This document shows positions 54,008 through 63,000 of a stretch of 64,000 bases of DNA, piece after piece (the first letter of the stretch is position 1; each line of letters opens with the position of its first letter). The translations under genes and the position numbers were made by a program. Under the pieces are notes generated by a model, which worked only from the letters and a program-made list of their open reading frames with translations, was not told the DNA's origin and did no database searches. Origin of the DNA: Pseudo-nitzschia pungens (taxonomy: Eukaryota; Bacillariophyta; Bacillariophyceae; Bacillariales; Bacillariaceae). The DNA lies in assembly GCA_037355855.1 (NCBI GenBank), contig CM074759.1, positions 3,410,001-3,474,000 on the forward strand, given 5' to 3'.

Positions 54008-55597
54008 AATATACTCATCATAGTCATCCCCATCAGGTATGAGGTCGTCGATGTCTGGGATGGAAGCTTCAGGTTCGGCGAGCTCCCACCGTTCTTGGTG
54101 ACCTTCAAATAACTCAGCAGGGGGGTCAGGGTACGTAGCTTGGAACTTTGCGTCGTTATCCTCAACCTTGTCCCCGATCTTGGATTCAACTGCTTGGTCA
54201 AATGAGTCCATATATCGCTTGACGTCATGGGAACGCCATTCTTCTTCAGTGACAGCGCGGACTGTATTAGTGCTCACCGGCATGGCCGCTTCGTTCAAAA
54301 TCCAGTGGCAGTCTCCGCCTCCGAATCTATCACCGCACGGGCCAAGCCACCGTCCCAGCTTCTCGGTCCCATCAGAGAGATCAACCCAATAGACGAAATC
54401 ATACCATTCATGGGCTTGGTACAGAGATATGTCAGGCATGTACCCATGTACAATTTCGAACGGCGTTCGACCCATCGCCGTAGGATCACTGGAGGCCGTG
54501 CGCTGTCGGATGGCAGCAACGAGCTCTCCGCAGAAAGCCCACAGGCGCTTGGGGGATCGCTTCCGAGCCGTCTTCTTGCGGATGCTTCTGCTGATATGGC
54601 CGATGCTGAGCTCCGCGCGGTTCTGGAAGGGACATCTTGGCTGGATAAAGGTCTGATGGATATGGTTTTTGCTGACGACCTTATTCCATGGAGTCTTGTA
54701 GGTACCAGGGGCTCCTTGCTCTCGAGCGCCATCAGATATCAAATGCTCGGGGATACCGACGTCGTGGATGAAAATCTTCAATCCTTCATACGCTTGCTTC
54801 TTGCCCTGTATAGGTATGAACTCGTCGTAGCCCTTACCATTACTGAAAACTTGGGCGGCTGAATCTTGTCGCATGATGCTCGGGACCTTTGCCATCCAGG
54901 TGTCGGTGTACCATTTGCCAGCCGCGATGCGCTTGTTTCTGAAGCTCTGCGTTGGCAATCGGCGGACAAGGGGATGCATAGGGTTGCGGAACCCTTTCTG
55001 CGTCGTGACTCGAAGAGTATCCGCAGCCTTTCTCGGAGATACATCCCAAATCTTGGACAGACGGTCGGAGTCGATCTTGCAGTATCGTTCGGTGTCAATC
55101 GTCGGACCCCACTTGGCTCGTCTGGCGATAGTGTCGAGCTCGGGATCGACTGGTTCGACTGCATTGGTTCGAGCCGTTGCCCTTCTTCTTGTTCTTTCTG
55201 CGTCCCTTAGGCCCAAAACTGTTCCCTGCACCTTGGGTCGCATTCGCGTTCGCATTCGCGTTCGCGGAGGCAGCAGACGTGGTAGAACTAGTAGACTGAA
55301 TAGTTCGAGCTTTCTTCTGCTGGCGGAGGTCATACAACTGCTTTCGTTGTTCCTTGGAGAAGGTCTTGTAGACTTCATAGGGATAAGGCTTGTCCTCAAT
55401 CTTGCCGCCGTACGATCCGCCCTTGTTCCTTCCTTGGTTGCCACCACCTTGGTGGACAGAGGAGATACTTCGCGCTCGCTTGGTTGAAACCGCACCCATC
55501 TTGCGTATGCCAAGGCACCTCTTGAAGTACGAGACGCACTTGTTGAAGTCCTTGGTGTACTTATCGGTTTCAAAGATCTGGATCTTGGGGTTCTCAA
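54008..55597 (-). CDS. Copia pol, part 1: integrase
   Basis: The frame is open from 55597, but the part before about 55170 overlaps gag and is read only after a frame change (+1 relative to gag, equivalent to -2). Residues WDVSPRKAADTLRVTTQKG and HPLVRRLPTQSFRN are the CoDi-type pre-integrase region. Catalytic core: YTDTWMAK (D, about 54902), ISDGAREQG (D, about 54737) and NRAELSIGH (E, about 54615), followed by TPFEIVHGYMPDIS. Between gag and this region only DPELDTIARRAKWGP is found; a Copia protease (DSGA or LDxHADTC type) is not seen. The frame is then cut by N-C. Confidence 0.88.
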
Positions 55598-57161
55598 ACC
55601 GATCGTCTTGGATGCTGTGGATGAAACGCATGGTGAAGTCCTCTTCGTCGTGCAACTTGTTGTGGTTGGAGAGCGTAGTCTGGAAATTTAACCAAGTTCT
55701 GCAGTGCTTCTCAAAGTCGTATGTTCGAGAGTCTCCTGTGTAGCGGGAGGTGTACATGCCGGTACGGACCTTGTCAAGAATAGCCGCGACGTTGGTTGCG
55801 GAGAAGGCATTCTCGTAGAGATGTAGGAAAGCCGCTCGGGCGTCCCCAGTCGGATTCTTCGCGTCTTTGTACCTTCGAGTGTAGGCCCAGGCAGGACCAT
55901 CACGAACTGCGTTGCAGAGCAACACCCAAACGTCGTGGTTGTCAGTGACAAATTGCGGGCCTTCAAGCGTGGCGCATCGAACATTATAATCCATCCAGTT
56001 GGAAAAAATCCCGTCCTTCCCAACAGTGGCGGATCTCTCTGCTGCAGTCACCGTCTCTTGCTCCTTCGGACGGATGACGTATGATAGGGGGAACCCTTGT
56101 TCATTATACTGAAAGCGGAGGAACTGACGAAAGCTTTCTTCCCACTGACGGAAGTTGTCAAGGTTGACGAGCTTCGGCGGAGTAATGGACGCTGAGACGG
56201 CCTCCTTGTCGGCGGTCTGCATTTCATGTAGGCGTTGGCGAGTTCGGTCGGCTGCGAGGGGATCACTAAGCCAAGTATGGGCTGTAGGCTTGATACCAAT
56301 GAGAGGTTGGTAGCGGATCCATTCCGAAAGAAGCTGAAAGGATTGTCGGAAGGATAGTCCGATGAATACTCGTTCATGGTAGGGGCACATCGGATGACGA
56401 CCCCCATTGAAGTCACAGAGGTACTTGGGGAGTTCCTTGGCAGAGAGCTGTTGGATCGCCTCGATGCTGTTGAGGCCATTCCGGAATAGTTCGTCCGCCG
56501 TATCACTATTGCTGAAACCAGAGAGGATCTCGTGGAGGTCTGACTCCCTTGAGCTGAGCTTTGCTCCATTCTTGTATCCAGAGATTCCACCATTAGCTTG
56601 GGCTGTGGCATGGGCTTGGAGGACTTCAGGACTACCTCCTGTAGGGGCGGCGACAGGAGCAGGAGCAGCTGCAGGAGCTGGAGCTGGAGCACGAGCGGCG
56701 GCGGCAGCAGCAGCAGCGGCAGCTTCAGCAGCCATTCGGGCTGCGTTCTCAGCAGCTACACGGGTTGCATTCTCAGCAGCCACTCGGGCCGCATTCTCAT
56801 TGCGCATTGCTCTGAGTTCTTGAACAGCAGCAAGTAGGATCATCTCAGATCGGGGTTGGATGTCAAGGTTTGGTTCTTGTTGGACTCTGGAGGCTCCAGC
56901 AGGAGCAGCAGGAGGGACTCCAGGCGCTCCGACAGGGGGCAGCGCTCCAACAGGGGGAACGCCGGCTCCAGGCGCTCCGACAGGGGGAACACCGGCTCCA
57001 GGCGCTCCGGGGACAGCGCCTCCGGGGGCAGCGTCCCCAGGGACAGCGTCGCCTCCAGGGATGGCGACTCCAGCTTCAGGGGCGTTTCCAGCAGCGCCGG
57101 CTCCGGCAGCTCCGGCTCCGGCGGCGGCTGCAGCGATTTGTCTTCTGGTTTGCTTGGCCAT
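55095..57161 (-). CDS. Copia gag
   Basis: 688 codons from the ATG at 57161 (MAKQTRRQIAAAAAG; context CCATGG). The first about 170 residues are Ala/Gly/Pro low complexity with GAPGAGVPPV-type repeats and an AARMAAEAAAAAA run. The central region (FRQWEESFRQFLRFQYNEQG, then LCNAVRDGPAWAYTRRY) is the capsid-like part, ending near YTKDFNKCVSYFKRCLGIRKMG. The tail is basic, with no CCHC knuckle: GGGNQGRNKGGSYGG and GRRKNKKKGNGS. It overlaps the pol frame by about 500 nt. Confidence 0.9.
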   Translation of the reverse strand: MAKQTRRQIAAAAAGAGAAGAGAAGNAPEAGVAIPGGDAVPGDAAPGGAVPGAPGAGVPPVGAPGAGVPPVGALPPVGAPGVPPAAPAGASRVQQEPNLDIQPRSEMILLAAVQELRAMRNENAARVAAENATRVAAENAARMAAEAAAAAAAAAARAPAPAPAAAPAPVAAPTGGSPEVLQAHATAQANGGISGYKNGAKLSSRESDLHEILSGFSNSDTADELFRNGLNSIEAIQQLSAKELPKYLCDFNGGRHPMCPYHERVFIGLSFRQSFQLLSEWIRYQPLIGIKPTAHTWLSDPLAADRTRQRLHEMQTADKEAVSASITPPKLVNLDNFRQWEESFRQFLRFQYNEQGFPLSYVIRPKEQETVTAAERSATVGKDGIFSNWMDYNVRCATLEGPQFVTDNHDVWVLLCNAVRDGPAWAYTRRYKDAKNPTGDARAAFLHLYENAFSATNVAAILDKVRTGMYTSRYTGDSRTYDFEKHCRTWLNFQTTLSNHNKLHDEEDFTMRFIHSIQDDRFENPKIQIFETDKYTKDFNKCVSYFKRCLGIRKMGAVSTKRARSISSVHQGGGNQGRNKGGSYGGKIEDKPYPYEVYKTFSKEQRKQLYDLRQQKKARTIQSTSSTTSAASANANANANATQGAGNSFGPKGRRKNKKKGNGSNQCSRTSRSRARHYRQTSQVGSDD

Positions 57162-58125
57162 GGTTGTCTTGCTTTGATTAGATAACTTGCTTCAGTTTCC
57201 AAATTCTTTTGTGGTGGGGACTGTTTCCATCCAAGTTGTCGATCGAAAGGTCTGTATCGGTGACGATGACAACCAAAAGAAAAGGTGTCAAGAAAGGTAT
57301 CACGTCAGCGTTTCGTGTTGCCGTCATTCGAAAAGAAGAACAAGAACATTCAAATCGATGGAATCGATGGTCGGTGTTGATTGTTCCGTATCGACTGTGG
57401 GTTGTCGATTGTTCCGTGTCGACAATTCCGAAAGAAGAAAAAAAAGGTATCCACATCGATGGTTTCCGATTCGATGGTTGGTTACGACCAAAAAGAAGAA
57501 TTCTATCGGTCTTTCTGCTCTGGACCAATCGATTTGATTCTGAGATATGACAGATCTCAGGGTCCTTGGCTTGTCTGATTCCAAATTCCCTTGGCTAAAA
57601 TCAAAAAAAATCGATGGTATAGCAGGTTCGAGGTTGTCTGCGCCTTGATGTTTCGGATGGGACTGACGTCGTGTCCTTGGTCTGCTGGACACTGTCTTCA
57701 CTGGAAAGTACGTGGTGGTCTGTCTCCACGAAAATTCTTTTCTTTTCCAGCGTTGTCCCATCCCCGGCAAACGTCCCCTTGAATCCTGTAAAGAAATAAC
57801 AGGGAATCATGGACGTTGCTTTCTCCACGTCCGTCTTGCTCCTTCCCCACCGGACTGAGCCTCCATGGAGCCACCATGATGCTCATCTACTGTATAAACA
57901 GGCCCCAGAGGTGGATGTGTGGGCTCCGGTCGTTTCGCGGGTCTAGGGAAGGGCTCCCCATTAACATCAGGGATCTCGCGATGTCAGCTGCTGGTCCAGT
58001 TTTCAGCTGAGGTTTTACATCCAAGTGTAGGCATGGATGCCAGTGGTGATCAGCCAGCTGGATTTCATCACGCGCTCTAGCCGGCGTCCCGGTTCGTAGT
58101 GGGTCGAGCGGTGGGTCTGATAAAC
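57162..58125 (-). other. Copia 5' untranslated region
   Basis: About 960 bp between 5' LTR and gag without a convincing reading frame. Rich in TCGAT/ATCGA motifs at about 57230-57480. Next to the LTR on the sense strand is GTTTATCAGACCCACC, whose TATCAGA core resembles the TGGTATCAGAGC primer site used by many Copia elements. This is a tentative PBS. Confidence 0.6.
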
Positions 58126-59020
58126 TGTGTTGATATTCGCTCGTCAGCGATCTTCGGGGACGACTCGTAGATATAAACTGTTTCATACTGGCCTAAAAAT
58201 AAGGGAAAGCCTTAACAATAACAATACATAAAGTCCTGGCAAATCGTGAGTCTACAGTGGACCATTCAAGGTCTATTGCATACACTTAGGCAATACAAGG
58301 CACTTCCCTAGAGGTACATCGGAATCGATCGAAAGGGAGGGCATGATAGGTTTCTATTTTAGAGTATAAAAGAAAGAGTGAATAAAAGGGAGCTGAGCCA
58401 AAGCGCTCAGCTCTGTATCGTGACAGCGCTCCGATAACTCGTATAATAACAGAGCTCTGTAGCTCTGGTACTGTATTCTACGGGTAGCGAATCGGAGTAT
58501 CGCTTAATTAGATCGAATCGTGCGCTAGCGCTAGCTCGCTTATGCTAGCGCGTTGGGTAACTGTTTGGGCCGGGTATGCGGTCATGGTACATATTATACA
58601 CCAATGACCCGACCCCGGCGGTAGCATCGTATCTTAGCATGGTATCATGGTAGGCTAGCATCTTTCAGTATCTCGCAGCCTTAGCAACCCTAACCCTGTA
58701 GCATTTAGCTACACCATAAAAGGTGCTTTACTCGGGGTACGTACGATTGGTACAAATCGTACGCGGCGACCCTAGTAATTCTGCTAGCATCCATACTAAA
58801 CAGGATATAGGTCTGCTGCTAAGCCTGCTGCTAAGCCTGTTGCTAAGCCTGTTGCTAAGCCTGTTGCTAAGCCTGTTGCTAACCATTTAGCACACAGCTC
58901 TAGCACTCAGCTCAGCACCTGTTAGTCAGTTACTGGATGTTGCTGTCTGTAGACCCAGTAGCCCTTCTACACAGGAGCCTTGCTAGCACAGATCATAGCA
59001 CCACCATGAATATCTTCATA
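58126..59020 (-). repeat. Copia 5' LTR (895 bp)
   Basis: Partner of 48081-48975 with no difference noticed on reading both. It includes the same plus-strand TATAAAAG (58365-58372) and 12-bp repeats (about 58810-58883). Confidence 0.92.
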
Positions 59021-60034
59021 CCAAGCTCAAGACTGTTCGCCAGGCTAAGCACCGCCTGTTTGCCAGGCTAAGCACCGCCAAGCCAAATTTATTGAGAGCC
59101 ATGAAACTGCTCCTGTTCTGGGGGTAGTTGATCTTGATCTTCCAGTTGACTTGGGCCAAGGGCTGGGTTTGAAGAGACTGCGCAGTGTGCTTCTGGGCAT
59201 CAGAACCCGTGACAATTGGTCATGGCCTCTTTTTCTTTCTGTTGATACCAGTTCATACCGAGGCGAGATCCTTGCTTTGTACAACATCACCACCAAGGCT
59301 GAAGCAATGGCCATGTTGTCTTTCCTGCCTATTATTCTGGAAGCTCAGTATGGTTCTTGTGTTAGACAATGGTTCTCTTCTGAGTGCTTGACTGAAATGG
59401 AAGCTTACCATTGGGATGCTGCAGTCAATTGTGTTGTGGAAACTGCACCTGCTGCAGATCCAATGCAGGATGACTCTCTTCCCTTTTTTGGTGATGGGGA
59501 TGCACGAGATTGGGAACTTGTTGATGATGACTTGTCAGTTGACCTTGCTCCCGATCTCACTTTTGATCTGGATTTGCACTTCAACCTCCAAGCCCGTGCT
59601 GACAGTGGTGGTGGAGGCTTTGATGACTCTCAATCCATGGATACTTTAGCGACTGGCACTTCCAATTTACTGCTGTCCAGGCCTCAGCGCCTGCAGGTGC
59701 TGTTCCTCCTGGCGGTGATCCTCCCCATGTTGCCAAGGCTGATGCCTCCCCTGGTATCTCTCCTGAAGTTCCCCCTGAAGTTCCTGACCCTCCCCATAAT
59801 GCCATGGCTGGTGACCTCCCTGTGGCCTCTCCTGATTCCTCAACTGCAGTTCCTGCTGCCGGTGGTGGGGAAGATGCAGCCTCTGCATTGAGGCTTGGAG
59901 TTGCTGCAATTGCATTCTCTTCCAGTCATGATGCTAGTGTCAGTGATTTGAGCCATGCCAATGTCTCCACCAAATCAGCTCCGGCAACTCTTCCTTCCGT
60001 GCGACAGACTCGGTTTCCTTCTGATCATGGTTAG
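59021..60034 (+). pseudogene. LINE C ORF1 C-terminal part, frameshifted
   Basis: Continues ORF1 from the Copia insertion. A 23-bp tandem duplication (TGTTYGCCAGGCTAAGCACC core, about 59034-59079) adds a frame shift relative to LINE A. A one-base deletion near 59670, in the codons after GTSN, causes a second. The last part (59804-60034) is again in the ORF1 frame and ends VRQTRFPSDHG with TAG at 60032-60034, overlapping the ORF2 start. Confidence 0.85.
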
Positions 60035-63000
60035 CTCTTCTGGTATGAGGTGTGATGGGATGCCTTCCAATCCAAATCCCATCAATGCTTCTCCTGTTTC
60101 TCCCTTTTCCCCCTCCGCCTCTTCCCCTGTCTCTCATTTTGTCCAATTAACTCTTCATGGAGACTCTCTTGCTGCTAAGGATTCTGACAGTTTTGGTCAT
60201 TCCTTCCCTCAAGCTCCATCCTATAACTCTACCATCATCACTTTCCAAAACATTGGACCACAGCGCAGAGCTGCCTTTATGTCCATGTCCAAGCACAACT
60301 CCCGTCAATTTGTCAAGAGCAATGCCAGTGTGGCTCTTTTTGCTGAACATTGTTTGAATGAATCCAAACTCCTGCCCTGTGATCTTTTCAATCGGCGCAT
60401 GAAGAATGTCAGTCCCTCAAGTTTTTCCTATCTTGCTAACAACAAGCATGAAGCTTCTGCCTGCTCTTGGCTTCAGCCTGGCGGCACAGGTTTTTCCATT
60501 GACCAGCTGTTCAGCTCCCACAAGGTTGCACATGGAGCTGATCCATCTGGTCTTGGCAGATGGTCCTTTGTCAAGTTTCAGGGCAGGGATGGCTACAATG
60601 TCACCATGTTTTCTGCCTACTGCCCAGTTGAAAATGATAGGGATCTTGGCTCAGTCTGGAATCAACAGTACCGATACTTTCAAGCAGCTGAAAATCTTTT
60701 CAGTCCCAATCCATGCATTCTTTTTCACAGGGATTTAACTGCTGCCCTTCAGGTCTGCCTGGGTGCAGGTGATCAAGTCATTGTTGGGATTGACCAGAAT
60801 GCTGATGTTCGAACTGATGGCTTGTCTTTTGAGCTCAAGGCTCTTGGTTTCAGAGAGGCCATTCTTACACTTCATAGTACGTCTTCGCCTCCTGCCACTC
60901 ACAACCGCAACACTACCAGAACACCAATTGATGCCATTTGGGTCTCTGAGAATGTTGATGTTCTCAGGGCTAGGTATTGTCCCTTTGGAGGTGCCCATGG
61001 TATGGAATCTGACCACAGAATGCTTTGGATTGAAGTCTGTAATTGCAGCCTCATGGGCAAACATTTGCCACCTCCTGTGAGCTTCTCTCATTCCAAACTC
61101 CAGTCCTCCCACCCTCATCTGCGCCAACGGTATTTCAAGCGAGTGAGGCACAGCTTTCTCAACGCTGGAGTGTTTTCTCTCCAAGCTAAGCTGGAGCACC
61201 TCCTGGCTCAGTTTCAGTCTGGGGATATTTCTGTGCGCACTGATCTCATCACCACATATGAAGTACTCCATGAAACCTCTACCTCTCTCAGGCTCTCTGT
61301 TGAACAAAACCTCTGCCACACTAGAGCTGGTTTGGTTCCATGGTCACCAAAGCTGCAAGTCTATCGTGATACCATTGACTTTTGGCGGCGTGTTGTTAAG
61401 TTGAGACAGGGTGTGTCCACCAGTCATACTGTTTTGAAAAGGTTGGCCTGCAAGCTTTCTCTCTACAAAGGAGAACACAGTGACCTTTCCAGTGCTCTCC
61501 TCCATCTGAAACAAGCTTACAAGCAATACCGGGCAGTGAAGAAATTGGCCCCCTCATGGAGAGACTCCTTCAATCAAGGCCTGGTGGATACACTTCTTGC
61601 TGAAGGCAAGCCTCACAACCAGCATGCTTCCCAGATTCGTGCCAGGATGCGCAGGGAACGTCTTCAGAGAGAGCTTGGTCTCGCTGCTCGGTCTATTCGG
61701 GGACGTGTCAACAAGTCAGCAGTCTTGCGCGCTATTGCAGTTGGCCATGATGGTGTTGAACAGGTCTTGGAATCTCAGTCTACTATGGTTCCAGCTATGG
61801 CTGAATCCAATGTCCGGCGTCAACAGCAGTGTATTGGCACTCCTTCCATGACTCCCTCCTTCATTGAGGATTTTGGCTACCTAGGCACAGCACATGCTTC
61901 TGCTCAAGTTCTTGATGGCACATATAATCCTCCTCCTGCCACTGACAAATACCTTTCTGAATTTCTTTCCTGTCTCAAAGTCCCTGACTCTATTCTGAGT
62001 TTGCCCCCCTTTGACTATTCAGTGTGTCCAGCTGACAATGCTGCTGCCTGGAAACGCCAGAGGGAACGCACAGCAAGTGAACCTTCTTGTTTGAGTTTTG
62101 CCCACCACAAGGCATTTGCCCTGGATCCCCAGCTGAACAAGTTTGACACTCTCCTGAGATCCGTCCCTTTGATTGTTGGCTTCTCTCCTTCTGCTTGGCA
62201 GGTCATCACTGATGTTGAGATCTTCAAGAAACCTGGTGAATATAGAGTGGATAAGATGAGACTCATCCAGTTGATGTCTCCTGAGTTCCAAATCAACAAC
62301 AAGATGATTGGCAGACGAATTCTTGCCCATGCTGAACGTGCCAATGCCGTGGCTGTTGATCAACATGGAAGCAGGAAACACCACAAGGCAATCAACACCT
62401 GCCTGAACAAGAAGCTCATATGTGATGTGTTGCGGCAGAAGCGCAGATCCGGTGCTGTTGCTATGAATGATGCCAAGGGCTGCTATGATAGGATCTCTCA
62501 TCCGATTGCAGGTCTCACTCTCCAGAGCTTTGGGGTTCCTGCACATGTGTGTGAGGTTCTTCTGTCTACTTTGCAACTTGCCAAGCACCACATCAAAACT
62601 GGTTTTGGTCGGTCAGGTCCTGTGTATGGTGATGAATCTGTTCCTCTCAGTGGCTGTGGCCAAGGCAATGGTATTGGTCCAACTCTTTGGGCTTTGGTGT
62701 CAACAATTGTCTTCCGAATGATGCAACAGGCTGGGCATGGTGTCCATCTTATCACTTCTTTGTCACTGCAACTGGTTTCTCTTGTGGGTTTTGCCTTTGT
62801 GGATGACACAGATTTGTTTTGTGCTGGCCCTGATTCCTCCACATCTGGTGAGGAATTAGCTGTTGACTTTCAGGAAGCTCTTGACCGGTGGGCTGGTGGG
62901 ATTATTGCCACTGGTGGTGCTATTGAACCCGCCAAATCCTTCTGTTATTTGATTGATTTCAAATGGAGTGGATCCGGTTGGGACTATCGCTCCATTGCTG

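Larger units (their letters stand above)
48081..59020 (-). mobile_element. Ty1/Copia element (CoDi-like), inserted in LINE C ORF1
   Basis: LTRs are 48081-48975 and 58126-59020, 895 bp each. The TSD is CCAA (48077-48080 and 59021-59024), restoring the LINE A target CTCCAAGCTC. The element reads on the minus strand: 5' LTR at right, gag, pol in integrase-RT-RNase H order (the Copia order), 3' LTR at left. Pol is interrupted by N-C. Without N-C the element is about 8.8 kb. The LTRs look identical by eye, so insertion is very recent. Confidence 0.95.

Noticed and set aside
56407..57185. Plus-strand open frames opposite Copia gag (Ala/Gly/Arg-rich)
   Set aside because: Antisense shadows of the GC-rich gag N-terminus; no motif of their own.
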